Shown here one piece after another: positions 26,337-34,961 of a DNA stretch of 41,291 nt. The position numbers and the translations under genes are program-made. Numbering within the stretch: position 1 is the first letter of the stretch; each line of letters opens with the position of its first letter. The notes under the pieces were generated by a model. That model was not told the origin of the DNA. It made no database searches and saw only the letters and a program-made list of their open reading frames with translations. Source of the DNA: Plantactinospora alkalitolerans (GTDB lineage: Bacteria; Actinomycetota; Actinomycetes; Mycobacteriales; Micromonosporaceae); the NCBI RefSeq assembly GCF_015690345.1, contig NZ_JADPUN010000206.1:1-41291 (forward strand). The letters are read 5' to 3'.

Positions 26337-27209
26337 TCAGGAGCGGGCGGGGCGCCGCAGGAAGTCGAGGAGCGCTCCGGCCAGTTGTACTGGCGCCTCC
26401 TCGGCCATGTGGTGGCCGGAGTCGATCTCGACGGTGTGCACCTCGTCGGCCCAGTTCCGCCAGATGGCGGCCGGATCGCCGTACAGCTTGACCATGTCGT
26501 CCCGGGTCGACCAGCCGAACAGGACCGGGCAGCGGATCCGGCGGCCGGCGGCCCGGTCGGCGTCGTCGGCGGCGCGGTCCACACCCAGCCCGGCGCGGTA
26601 GTCCTCACACATCGCGTGCACGGTCTCCGGATCGTGGATGGCCGCCCGGTAGTCCTGGTACGCCGCCGCGCCCATCCGTTCGGCGTCGCCCCGGTACCAG
26701 GCGTCCGGATCGGCGTTGATCACCCGCTCGGCGGGCTTCTCGGTCTGGCCGAGGAAGAACCAGTGCCACCAGGCGCCGGCGAACCTGGCGTCGGCGCGGG
26801 CCAGCGCCTCGCCGATGGGTACCCCGTCGAGCACCGCGAGCCGGGTCACCGCCGCCGGATGGTCCAGCGCCATCCGCTGGGCGACGTACGAGCCCCGGTC
26901 GTGTCCGACCACGGCGAACCGCTCGTGTCCGAGGACGCGCATCAGGGCCACGCCGTCCCGGGCCATCGCCCGCTTCGAATACGTCGAGTGGTCGGCGACG
27001 GTCGGCGGTTTCGTCGACTGCCCGTACCCGCGCAGGTCGGGGCAGACCACGGTGTGCCGGTGGGCGAGCAGCGGCGCGACCCGGTGCCAGGTGACGTGGG
27101 TACGCGGATGGCCGTGCAGCAGCAGCACCGGTGTGCCGGTGCCGTCGTGCCGTACCCGCAGCTCCACGTCGCCGACGTCGATCCGGTCCAGGGTGAATCC
27201 GTCGAACAT
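26337..27209 (-). CDS. Alpha/beta hydrolase with Asp nucleophile, haloacetate dehalogenase/epoxide hydrolase-like
   Basis: A 290-residue hydrolase, ATG at 27209 with AAGG about 9 bases upstream. The oxyanion motif is LLHGHPRTHVTW, then CPDLRGYGQSTKP. The nucleophile elbow GHDRGSYVAQRMALDHP has Asp104, as in fluoroacetate dehalogenases and epoxide hydrolases. WWHWFFLGQ places His149-Trp150 at the same distance from the nucleophile as the fluoride-pocket His-Trp of fluoroacetate dehalogenase. The base is probably His266 in DSGHHMAEEAP. Arg105 is kept, but the second carboxylate-binding Arg (nucleophile +4) is Tyr108. Activity on fluoroacetate itself is thus doubtful. It is convergent with the PLP enzyme. 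Confidence 0.85.
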   Translation of the reverse strand: MFDGFTLDRIDVGDVELRVRHDGTGTPVLLLHGHPRTHVTWHRVAPLLAHRHTVVCPDLRGYGQSTKPPTVADHSTYSKRAMARDGVALMRVLGHERFAVVGHDRGSYVAQRMALDHPAAVTRLAVLDGVPIGEALARADARFAGAWWHWFFLGQTEKPAERVINADPDAWYRGDAERMGAAAYQDYRAAIHDPETVHAMCEDYRAGLGVDRAADDADRAAGRRIRCPVLFGWSTRDDMVKLYGDPAAIWRNWADEVHTVEIDSGHHMAEEAPVQLAGALLDFLRRPARS

Positions 27210-27634
27210 GATCCGTGCCTTCTCCGCTCCCGGTACCGGCGAAACCCCGAGGTGGGCGGCGATGGGGAGCTGCCGACGATCCGGAGCGTCAGGATCGCGG
27301 GTAACTTTCCGTGAGTTGTGGCCAACTTTTGCATCCGTGGACCAAAGCTGGCGCGCTTCTCCCTTTTCTTCTCGGGATGCAGCCTCTAACGTGTGTCTAT
27401 CCGTAACAGAGACGAACCCTGATCGTCATATCCCGTTGGGGCACCGGCCCGGCGGAGCTTACGAAGGCGTTCCGGCCGCCACAGCCGGAATGCCCCTCCC
27501 CGCGCGCCGCGGGTGGCACGCCGGCGCGCCCGTCAGGTTGTTCCACGCCCTCGGAGGACGGTTCGGCGACGCGATTGCGGCGTCGGCCGGTCGGCCGCAC
27601 GCGCCGAGGGCAGGTCTTGAATCGATCCGACACC
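27210..27634. other. Long non-coding interval upstream of the TIM-barrel gene
   Basis: No open frame here has both a ribosome site and recognisable product. An AT-richer part (about 27300-27440) probably holds promoters for the hydrolase (minus) and the TIM-barrel operon (plus). AACTTTCCG at 27303-27311 resembles one half of the GAAA-TTTC dyads bound by LacI-type sugar regulators, but the other half is absent. No clear -35/-10 pair was found. Confidence 0.4.
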
Positions 27635-27679
27635 CCGGGCGGCCCCCGCCGCCCGGAATCGGGGCGGCCCCGGCCGCCC
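27635..27679 (+). promoter_or_regulatory. Two tandem GC hairpins just before the TIM-barrel ribosome site
   Basis: Hairpin 1 has 9-bp arms 27635-27643 and 27648-27656. Hairpin 2 has arms 27662-27669 and 27672-27679 (6 pairs if a 6-base loop is allowed). The second ends one base before the GAAAGG ribosome site (27681-27686), so it could affect translation or act as an attenuator. Confidence 0.5.
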
Positions 27680-27694
27680 GGAAAGGCGTGGGAC

Positions 27695-28798
27695 ATGACC
27701 AGGACAGACCGGCCGATGGATCCGGCGGCCCGGCGACAACTCACCAGGCGGAGCATCCTCGCCGCCTCGGCGGGCGCGGCAGCCGCGCTCAGCGCGGTCG
27801 GCGCCAACGTGCTGCGGACCGAGAAGCCGGCGATCGCGCACGGGCAGCTCAGGGCCGAACCGCTCATCCCGGCCCGGAACCGCGGGATCATCCTCTACAG
27901 CGTCCGGGACCGCATCTCCGCCGCCCCGGACGACAGCGGCGTCCCGTACGGCTTCGAGCGGGTGCTGGCCCGGATCGCCGAACTCGGCTACCAGGAGGTC
28001 GAGTTCGCCGGCTACACCCAGAGCACCGAGATCCTGGGCCGGCAGATCACCCCGGCGGAGATCCGGAAGATCCTCGACGACAACGGGCTGGTGGCCAACG
28101 GCACCCACGCCTCGATCAACCCGGCCACCTTCGAGCAGCAGATGGACATCGCCGAGACCCTCGGGATGAAGCACATCGGCACCGGCAGCGACCCGACGAA
28201 CTCCTCGTACACCTCGGACTGGGACGCGGCGGCGGACGTCTGGAACGAACTCGGCCGGCAGGCCCGGCGGCGCGGGCTGCGGCTCTACACCCACAACCAC
28301 GACGCGGCCTACTCCTTCCTGCTCGACGCGGGACCGCTGGACGCGAACGGGAAGCCGACCCGCTCCTCCGGCACCCGCCGGCTGGAGTACTTCTTCCGGA
28401 AGACCGACCCGAGGTACGTCTTCTTCGAACTCGACATCTACTGGGCCTACGTCGCCCGGTTCAAGCACCAGAAGTACGTCGACCGGTACGACCGCGAGCG
28501 GACCGATCTGTTCGACCCGGTCCTCAACGTGGTGGCGCAGAGCAAGCGCTTCCCGCTGTTCCACGCCAAGGACGGCAACCGGAACAGCGCGCTGGCGAAC
28601 GGTTACGAGATGACGCCGCTGGGCGAGGGCGACATCAACTTCCAGCAGTTCTTCCAGACCATCGGCGACGCCGACTTCCGGCACGCCAACTGGGAGCAGG
28701 ACACCGCGCCCGGCGGTGCCGCCAACCCCGGCCAGTCGCTGGACTTCGCCGCGATCAGCTACACCAACATGTCGGAACTGACCATCTACCGTCGCTGA
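27695..28798 (+). CDS. Sugar phosphate isomerase/epimerase-like TIM barrel, Tat-exported
   Basis: Xylose-isomerase-like TIM-barrel protein (367 residues). ATG at 27695, 8 bases after GAAAGG. The twin-arginine signal LTRRSILAASAGAAAALSA precedes the mature domain, so it should be exported folded. Barrel features include IILYSVRDR, LGYQEVEFAGY, LYTHNHDAAY, the Glu/Asp strand FFELDIYWAYVA and FHAKDGN, which give metal-binding positions of the AP_endonuc_2 superfamily. It is followed by the secreted sugar dehydrogenase gene, so both may act on an extracellular sugar or keto-sugar. A hairpin (28806-28835) lies between them. Confidence 0.85.
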   Translation: MTRTDRPMDPAARRQLTRRSILAASAGAAAALSAVGANVLRTEKPAIAHGQLRAEPLIPARNRGIILYSVRDRISAAPDDSGVPYGFERVLARIAELGYQEVEFAGYTQSTEILGRQITPAEIRKILDDNGLVANGTHASINPATFEQQMDIAETLGMKHIGTGSDPTNSSYTSDWDAAADVWNELGRQARRRGLRLYTHNHDAAYSFLLDAGPLDANGKPTRSSGTRRLEYFFRKTDPRYVFFELDIYWAYVARFKHQKYVDRYDRERTDLFDPVLNVVAQSKRFPLFHAKDGNRNSALANGYEMTPLGEGDINFQQFFQTIGDADFRHANWEQDTAPGGAANPGQSLDFAAISYTNMSELTIYRR

Positions 28799-28805
28799 CC
28801 GGTCC

Positions 28806-28835
28806 GGGCGGGGCGCGGCACCGTGCGCCCCGCCC
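28806..28835 (+). terminator. Hairpin after the TIM-barrel gene
   Basis: Perfect 11-bp arms (28806-28816 and 28825-28835) around an 8-base loop, starting 8 bases after the stop codon. Two direct 14-bp copies of CGCCCGACATCCAC follow (28835-28848, 28849-28862). It may terminate or only reduce transcription into the next gene. Confidence 0.65.
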
Positions 28836-28972
28836 GCCCGACATCCACCGCCCGACATCCACCTCCCGCGAACCACCGACCGCACCCCCCGGGCATCCCC
28901 GGCGGACGTGGCACCGCGCCGGGGCACGCGCCTGTTCCTGCCCGCACGACCGGGTGCCAAGACGGAGGAGAC

Positions 28973-31900
28973 ATGCACGCGACCCTGCGCCGCTGGCTGA
29001 CCGTTCTGGCGGCAACCGCAACGATCATTCCCCTGAGCACCGCCGCGCCGGCCGCCGCCGTACCCGATCCCGGCCCGGCCGCGGGCTCCGGCGACACCCT
29101 CGTCGCCCGGGAGAACGGCCCCGCCACGCTCCGGTCCGACGTCCGGGCACCCCGCGACTACGGCGTCCTGGTCTTCACGAAGACGGCCGGCGCCCGGCGG
29201 GCCTCCATCCCGGACGGCGTACGGGCGATCCGCGACCTCGGCCGGGACAACGGCTTCACCGTCACCGTCACCCAGGACGCCGGCGCGTTCACCGAACAGA
29301 ACCTGGCCCGCTACCGTACGGTGATCTTCCTCAACACCACCGGCAACATCCTCAACGCCGCCCAGGAGGCCGCCTTCGAGCGGTACGTCAAGGCCGGCGG
29401 CGGATACGCCGGGGTGCACGCGGCGGCCGAGACCGAGCCGGACTGGCCGTTCTACCAGAGCCTGCTCGGCGCGAAGGCCACCGGCGCGTCCGCCGTGGAG
29501 CCGGGCAACGTCGACGTCGCCGACCGGGCGCACCCGTCGACCGAGACCGTGCCCCGCACCCTGACCCTGACCGAGGAGTGGTACGACTTCTCCGCCAACG
29601 TACGGGGCAACGCGCACGTGCTGGCCACCGCCGACGAACGCAGCTTCGCCGGCGGCGGCATGGGCTTCGACCACCCGGTCGCCTGGTGCAAGGACCACCA
29701 GGGCGGACGCTCGTGGTACACCGGGCTCGGCCACTCCGTCGAAACCTACCGGTCCGGCGCCTTCACCAGACACCTGCTCGGCGGCATCCAGTGGGCCGCC
29801 GGCGTGGTCGAGGGCGACTGCGGCGCCACCGTGACCGGCAACTACGAGAAGGTCACCCTCAACGACGAGCCGGGCGAGCCGATGTCGCTGGCGGTGCTGC
29901 CGGACGGCCGGGTCCTGCACAACACCCGCAACGGCCAGATCCGGCTCTACGACCCCGACACCGGGGCCAGCCCGGTGATCGCGAACGTCCCGGTCTACAG
30001 CCACGACGAGGACGGCCTGCAAACCGTGGCGATCGACCCCGACTTCGCCACCAACAACTGGGTCTACCTCTACTACGCACCGCCGCTCGCCACCCCGGTC
30101 GACAACCCGGCGACGCCCGGCGTCAACGAGGGCGACGCCCCGGCCACCAGCACCGACCCCACGGTCTGGGACAAGTTCAAGGGCTACAACCAGCTCTCCC
30201 GGGTCAAGATGGTGCAGGGCCCGACGCCGCACCTGGACATGAGCACCGAGCAGCAGATCCTGCGGGTGGACGTCGACCGGGGCATCTGCTGCCACGTCGC
30301 CGGCAAGGTGAAGTTCGACGGAAAGGGACTGCTCTACCTGATCACCGGTGACGACACGAACGCGGGCGGCTCGGACGGCTACGTCCCGATCAACGAGTCG
30401 CCGACCCAGGGGCCGGGGTACGACGCCCAGCGCTCCGCCGGCAACACCAACGACCTGCGCGGCAAGCTGCTGCGGATCAAGGTGAAGCCGAACGGGACGT
30501 ACACGGTCCCGGCCGGCAACCTCTTCCCGGAGGCGCAGGACCACGACGGCAGAACCCGTCCGGAGATCTTCCTGATGGGGCTGCGCAACCCGTTCCGGTA
30601 CGACGTCGACCCCTCCGGCCGGGTCTACGTCGGGGACTACTCCCCGGACAGCCGTACGGCGAGCCCGACCCGTGGACCGGAGGGAACCGGGCGCTGGTTC
30701 TCCACAAACAAGGCCGGCAACTACGGCTGGCCGTACTGCTACTCGCCCGGGTTGCCGTACGTCGACTTCGACTTCGCCACCCGGACCTCCGGGACGCCGT
30801 TCAACTGTGGTGCCCCGGTCAACGACTCGCCCCGGAACACCGGGCTGACGGTGCTGCCGGCGGTGCAGCAGCCGCAGTTCTGGTACACCTACGAGGCCCG
30901 TACCCCGTGCCCCGGCGCCTACCTGGAGTCGCCGCCGACCGGCTGCGACTTCAAGTGGCCGGTGATCGGCACCGGGGGAGTCGGCCCGCACGGCGGACCG
31001 ATCTACTCGTACGACCCGGCGTCGACGTCGGAGACGAAGTTCCCCGAGTATTACCACGACGCCGTCGTCTTCGGCGAGTTCACCCGGGACAAGATCTTCA
31101 TGATGCGGACCGACGGCAGGGGCGGCCTGGTCGGAGTCGAACAACTGCTGCCCGGGTTCGTCTTCGACAACCCGATGGAGATGGAGTTCGGCCCGGACGG
31201 CAGCCTCTACCTGCTGGAGTACGGCGACGGCTTCTTCAACGCCAACCCGGACGCCCAGCTCTCGGTGATCCGCTACGTGAAGGGCACCCGGTCACCGGTG
31301 GCGGTGCTGAACGCGACGCCGACGTCCGGGCAGGCACCCCTGACGGTGAACTTCTCGGCCGTCGGCTCGTACGACCCGGATCCGGGCGAGTCCATCTCGT
31401 ACGCCTGGGACTTCACCAGCGACGGTACGGTCGACTCGGCCGACCCGAGCACGTCGTACACGTACTCGGCGAACGGGACCTACACGGCACGGTTGACGGT
31501 GACCGACTCCAGCGGAAAGACGGGAGTGCTGACCCGGACCATCACGGTCGGCAACACCGCGCCGACGGTCACGGTGACCAGCCCGGTCGCGGGTTCCTTC
31601 TTCAACTGGGGTGACCAGATCCCGTACACGGTGACGGTCACCGACCCGGAGGACGGCACCATCGACTGCTCCCGGGTGACCGTCAGCTTCGTGCTCGGGC
31701 ACGACACCCACGGCCACGAGCACGGCTCGACCACCGGCTGCACCGGGACGTTGCAGTCCCCGGCCGACGGTGCCGATCACGCCGGCGGCTACCTGTACGG
31801 CGGGATCAGCGCCTCGTACACCGATCTCGGCGGCGGCGGCCAGCCGGCGCTGACCACGGTGAACCAGGTCGTCGTGCAGACGTACCGGCAGCAGGCCGAG

Positions 31901-32293
31901 TTCGCCCAGGTGCGGCAGAACGTGACGGTCGCGAACACCGGCGACACCGGTGGCGGCCAGCACGTCAACGGGATCGACGCGGGCGACCACATCGCGTTCG
32001 ACCCGATCAACCTGGGCGCCGCCAGCGCGATCACGTTCCGGGTCTCCGGCGGCTCGGCGGCCACCGCCGGTACGCCCCGGGCAACGGTCGAGCTGCGGCT
32101 CGACTCCCCGACCGGTCCGCTGGTCGGCACCGCCACGCTGAACGCCACGACCGGCAACAACGACTGGTCCAGCCAGAGCCTGCCGGTCAACCAGCCGGCC
32201 GGCGGCCACCGGCTCTACCTGGTCTTCCAGTCGGTCCCTGGTGGCCCACCCACCGGACTGGTGAACCTCAACTGGGTGGAATTCGCTCCGTAG
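28973..32293 (+). CDS. Secreted ThuA + PQQ-type sugar dehydrogenase + PKD + CBM6-like protein
   Basis: A 1106-residue secreted multidomain protein. ATG at 28973 with GGAGGAG four bases upstream. A Sec signal ends near AAPAAA (about 29). A ThuA domain (about 62-278: YGVLVFTKT, GGGYAGVHAAAE) is related to trehalose-utilisation and glutamine-amidotransferase-like folds. A soluble glucose/sorbosone dehydrogenase propeller (about 285-765) follows, with MSLAVLPDGRVL, SHDEDGLQTVAIDP and RPEIFLMGLRNPFRYDVD. A PKD domain (about 773-860) ends in TRTITVGN. A linker and a CBM6-like sugar-binding module (about 975-1106) end the protein. It probably oxidises a polymeric or bound sugar outside the cell; PQQ use is assumed from the family. 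Known domain order in actinomycetes and Bacteroidetes. Confidence 0.9.
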   Translation: MHATLRRWLTVLAATATIIPLSTAAPAAAVPDPGPAAGSGDTLVARENGPATLRSDVRAPRDYGVLVFTKTAGARRASIPDGVRAIRDLGRDNGFTVTVTQDAGAFTEQNLARYRTVIFLNTTGNILNAAQEAAFERYVKAGGGYAGVHAAAETEPDWPFYQSLLGAKATGASAVEPGNVDVADRAHPSTETVPRTLTLTEEWYDFSANVRGNAHVLATADERSFAGGGMGFDHPVAWCKDHQGGRSWYTGLGHSVETYRSGAFTRHLLGGIQWAAGVVEGDCGATVTGNYEKVTLNDEPGEPMSLAVLPDGRVLHNTRNGQIRLYDPDTGASPVIANVPVYSHDEDGLQTVAIDPDFATNNWVYLYYAPPLATPVDNPATPGVNEGDAPATSTDPTVWDKFKGYNQLSRVKMVQGPTPHLDMSTEQQILRVDVDRGICCHVAGKVKFDGKGLLYLITGDDTNAGGSDGYVPINESPTQGPGYDAQRSAGNTNDLRGKLLRIKVKPNGTYTVPAGNLFPEAQDHDGRTRPEIFLMGLRNPFRYDVDPSGRVYVGDYSPDSRTASPTRGPEGTGRWFSTNKAGNYGWPYCYSPGLPYVDFDFATRTSGTPFNCGAPVNDSPRNTGLTVLPAVQQPQFWYTYEARTPCPGAYLESPPTGCDFKWPVIGTGGVGPHGGPIYSYDPASTSETKFPEYYHDAVVFGEFTRDKIFMMRTDGRGGLVGVEQLLPGFVFDNPMEMEFGPDGSLYLLEYGDGFFNANPDAQLSVIRYVKGTRSPVAVLNATPTSGQAPLTVNFSAVGSYDPDPGESISYAWDFTSDGTVDSADPSTSYTYSANGTYTARLTVTDSSGKTGVLTRTITVGNTAPTVTVTSPVAGSFFNWGDQIPYTVTVTDPEDGTIDCSRVTVSFVLGHDTHGHEHGSTTGCTGTLQSPADGADHAGGYLYGGISASYTDLGGGGQPALTTVNQVVVQTYRQQAEFAQVRQNVTVANTGDTGGGQHVNGIDAGDHIAFDPINLGAASAITFRVSGGSAATAGTPRATVELRLDSPTGPLVGTATLNATTGNNDWSSQSLPVNQPAGGHRLYLVFQSVPGGPPTGLVNLNWVEFAP

Positions 32294-32302
32294 AAAGGTA
32301 AG

Positions 32303-32346
32303 GAAGGGCCCCCGCTTATCGCTTTCTGCATAAGCGGGGGCCCTTC
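32303..32346 (+). terminator. Strong intrinsic terminator after the sugar dehydrogenase gene
   Basis: Perfect 17-bp arms (32303-32319 and 32330-32346) enclose a 10-base loop, with TT-rich sequence on the right. It starts 10 bases after the stop codon. Its length and A/T-ended arms make it bidirectional. Similar GGGCCC-centred hairpins are common in Micromonospora-type genomes (recollection, not checked). Confidence 0.92.
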
Positions 32347-32506
32347 TTAACATCTCAGCCCGGTGGCCCCGAGGGCCGGTGCCAGGTGGCGGAGAGACTC
32401 GACCCAGCCGCGGGCGAGCGCGTCCGGTGGCGTCCTCGGCCCGCGCCGATCGTTCGCCTATAGGGGAAGCGAGGCGGAGCTTCGGGGGAGTGGGGGCGGC
32501 AACTCG

Positions 32507-33685
32507 ATGGCGGGCGAGGATACGGCGGCACTGTTACGACAGCCTGACGCACCGAAGCGGGCGACCCTCCTGGAACTCCTGCTCGACGTGGTCTACGTCG
32601 CCGCCCTCGCGCTCATCTCGATGAGGCTGGCGGACGACGTGAACTGGCTCGGCGCGGCGCGGGTGCTGGTGCTGCTGATGGCGGTCTGGTGGATCTGGTC
32701 GATCACCGCACTGCTGACCGACTTCTACAACCCGGAGCAACTCGGGATCCAACTCGTGGTCGCCTGGGCCATGTTCGGCAGCATCGTGATGACCGCCGCT
32801 CTTCCGCACGCGTTCCGGCAGCAGGGATGGGTGTTCGCCGGAATATACGTCGGGATCCACGTCGGGCGCGGAATCGTGCTGGTGGCCCTGCTGCGCGGGC
32901 ACGAGGCCCAGGCCCGCGCGGCCCGCTTCCTTCTCTGGTTCGTCGTCTCGGGTGTGGCCTGGATCGCCGGGGCCTTCCTGCCGAGCCCCATGCGACTCGC
33001 GCTCTGGGCCGTCGCCCTGATGATCGACTACGTGGGTGCCGCACTGCGATATCCCACGCCCCGGCTCGGCCGGGTGCCGCTGTACCAGTACGACAAGGCG
33101 AGCGAGCACCTCGGCGAGCGGTACCAGCAGTTCATAATCCTCGCCCTCGGCGACATCATCCTGGTGCCGGTGGTGCAGAACGACGGGCGGGGGTTCAGCA
33201 CGGAGCGGCTGGGCGGGCTCCTCCTGGCATTCGCCACGATGCTCCTGCTCTGGCACATCTATGTCTACCGTGCCGGCGCGTTTCTCCAGGTGGCGATCAG
33301 GAGGGGACCGGGCCGGACCACCCGCTGGGCGCCGTACACCCACATGCTGATGGTGGCCGGCATCGTGTCGACCTCCGCCGGGTTCGAGCTTGTGATCAAC
33401 GGGTCCAGGAGCCGTGCGGGACTGGGCTGGGTGATGGTGGTGGTCGGCGGGCCGACCCTGTTTCTGATCGGACGGACGGTCTTCGAGTACGAGATCTTCG
33501 GCAGGTTCTCCTGGTCGCGGCTCCTCTGGTTGGTCGTACTGGTCGGGATCGCGCCGCTGCTCGTGTCTCCGCCGCTGATCGTCGCGGCCGCCGTCACCGG
33601 TGTCGCCCTGCTCGGGGTCGGGCTGTCGGACGCGATCAGGGCGAAGCGGATGTCCGCGCCGGGTGGACACTCCACGCGGTCGTGA
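32507..33685 (+). CDS. Low temperature requirement protein A (LtrA) family membrane protein
   Basis: Polytopic membrane protein of 392 residues. ATG at 32507 (MAGEDTAALLRQPD); the upstream frame is non-coding in character. The family signature at the N-terminus is kept: LLELLLDVVYVAALALIS matches the usual ELFFDLVFVFA pattern, followed by about ten more hydrophobic segments. SEHLGERYQQFIILALGDI is the second conserved block (H-x-x-E-R-x-x-x-x-I-x-x-L-G-E/D). LtrA was named from a Listeria cold-growth mutant; its biochemical role is not known. It is followed by an oxidoreductase gene, 136 bases downstream. Confidence 0.88.
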   Translation: MAGEDTAALLRQPDAPKRATLLELLLDVVYVAALALISMRLADDVNWLGAARVLVLLMAVWWIWSITALLTDFYNPEQLGIQLVVAWAMFGSIVMTAALPHAFRQQGWVFAGIYVGIHVGRGIVLVALLRGHEAQARAARFLLWFVVSGVAWIAGAFLPSPMRLALWAVALMIDYVGAALRYPTPRLGRVPLYQYDKASEHLGERYQQFIILALGDIILVPVVQNDGRGFSTERLGGLLLAFATMLLLWHIYVYRAGAFLQVAIRRGPGRTTRWAPYTHMLMVAGIVSTSAGFELVINGSRSRAGLGWVMVVVGGPTLFLIGRTVFEYEIFGRFSWSRLLWLVVLVGIAPLLVSPPLIVAAAVTGVALLGVGLSDAIRAKRMSAPGGHSTRS

Positions 33686-33711
33686 CATTGTCTGCGGGGC
33701 TTCCTTTTGCT

Positions 33712-33737
33712 GTTTCGGCAACTCGACTTGTCGAAAC
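33712..33737. promoter_or_regulatory. Dyad GTTTCG-N14-CGAAAC upstream of the oxidoreductase
   Basis: Perfect 6-bp arms at 33712-33717 and 33732-33737 in the only AT-richer part of the gap before the oxidoreductase gene. It could be an operator or a small hairpin; no matching regulator is nearby. Confidence 0.4.
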
Positions 33738-33821
33738 CGGCTCCGCGGGCGGAGAGTTCGACCTGGGTGGTGGTCGTCCGTCTGGACGGCAGCACTCCGA
33801 CCGGGACAGGGAGGCTCAGCG

Positions 33822-34925
33822 ATGGACAGGACATACGACGTACTGGTGGTGGGTGGTGGCGCGGCCGGGCTCAGCGCCGGACTGGCCCTGGCTCGGGCCC
33901 GTCGCGCGGTACTGGTGGTCGACGCCGGCGCGCCCCGCAACGCCCCGGCCGGACACGTGCACAACTACCTGGGCCGCGAGGGGACGCCGCCGGGCGAGCT
34001 GCTGGCGGACGGACGCGCGGAACTGACCGGGTACGGCGGCGAGGTCATGACCGGCCGGGCCGTCCTGGCCGAGTCGCTGGACGGCCAACCGGACGGTACG
34101 CGCTTCCGGGTCGAACTCGCCGACGGTCGATCCGTGCTGGCGCGACGACTGCTGATCGCCACCGGTCTGGTGGACGAGCTGCCGGACATCGCGGGGCTCG
34201 CCCAGCGGTGGGGTCGGGACGTGCTGCACTGCCCGTACTGCCACGGATGGGAGGTCCGGGACCAGGCGATCGGCATCCTGGCGACCGGCCCGATGGCGAC
34301 GCACCAGGCCCTGCTGTTCCGGCAGTGGAGTCCCGACGTGACGCTGTTCCAGCACACCGCCGCCCCGCTCGGCGCGGACGAGCGGGAGCAACTCGCCGCC
34401 CGGGGCATCCCGGTGGTGCCGGGCGAGGTCGTCGCGTTGGAGGTCGCCGACGACCGGCTCACCGGTGTCCGGCTGCGCTCGGGAGAGGTCGTTCCGCGCC
34501 AGGCCGTGGCGGTGCTGCCCCGGTTCACCGCCCGGGCCGAGCTGCTCGCCCCACTCGGACTGGAGCCGACCGAACTGCGGGTCGACGGACACGTCGCGGG
34601 TAGCTACGTACCCGCCGATCCGACCGGCGCGACCTCGGTTCCGGGAATCTGGGTGGCCGGCAACGTCGCGGACGTCCGGGCCGGGGTGATCAACGCCGCT
34701 GCGGCGGGCCTGAACGTCGCCGCGGCGGTCAACGCCGATCTCGTCGCCGAGGACACCCGGCGGGCGGTGGCGGAACACCGGCGCGGAGCGGGCTCGTCCG
34801 CCGTCCCGGCCGGCACACCGGCCGGGTCCTCCCTCACCGAGTCCTCCGCTGCCGAGCCCTTCTCGGCCGAGTTGGAGCGGGAGTTGTCCGAGCGGGTACT
34901 CGGGGACCGCCGGCACGGCTGGTGA
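33822..34925 (+). CDS. Thioredoxin-reductase-like FAD/NAD(P) oxidoreductase with CPYC
   Basis: Flavin enzyme of 367 residues. ATG at 33822 with GGGAGG upstream. The FAD-binding Rossmann motif is VLVVGGGAAGLSAG (about 7-20). The redox pair lies in VLHCPYCHGWEVRD (Cys137, Cys140). The later FAD motif is IWVAGNVADVRAGVINAAAAG. The HCPYCHG form with a degenerate NADPH motif is typical of the GliT/HlmI-like dithiol oxidases and relatives rather than of housekeeping TrxB (inference). No thioredoxin gene is adjacent. The last 50 residues are Ala/Ser/Glu-rich and extend beyond the usual core. The stop codon lies in a 17-bp tandem repeat. Confidence 0.85.
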   Translation: MDRTYDVLVVGGGAAGLSAGLALARARRAVLVVDAGAPRNAPAGHVHNYLGREGTPPGELLADGRAELTGYGGEVMTGRAVLAESLDGQPDGTRFRVELADGRSVLARRLLIATGLVDELPDIAGLAQRWGRDVLHCPYCHGWEVRDQAIGILATGPMATHQALLFRQWSPDVTLFQHTAAPLGADEREQLAARGIPVVPGEVVALEVADDRLTGVRLRSGEVVPRQAVAVLPRFTARAELLAPLGLEPTELRVDGHVAGSYVPADPTGATSVPGIWVAGNVADVRAGVINAAAAGLNVAAAVNADLVAEDTRRAVAEHRRGAGSSAVPAGTPAGSSLTESSAAEPFSAELERELSERVLGDRRHGW

Positions 34926-34961
34926 GTCGGCACGGCCGGTGAGTCGGCACGGTCAGTCGAC
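34911..34961. repeat. Three 17-bp tandem repeats at a convergent gene boundary
   Basis: Units 34911-34927, 34928-34944 and 34945-34961 share CGGCACGG plus a degenerate rest. The array contains the stop of the oxidoreductase (34923-34925) and the stop of tctA on the other strand (34953-34955). Confidence 0.75.

Noticed and set aside
26716-27694. Plus-strand open frame extending the TIM-barrel region upstream by about 300 codons
   Set aside because: It is antisense to the hydrolase and then non-coding in composition; the true start with ribosome site and Tat signal is at 27695.
27533-31144. A 1203-codon open frame on the minus strand
   Set aside because: It is the antisense shadow of the TIM-barrel and sugar dehydrogenase genes, with Val/Arg/Gly-rich low-complexity sequence and no ribosome site.
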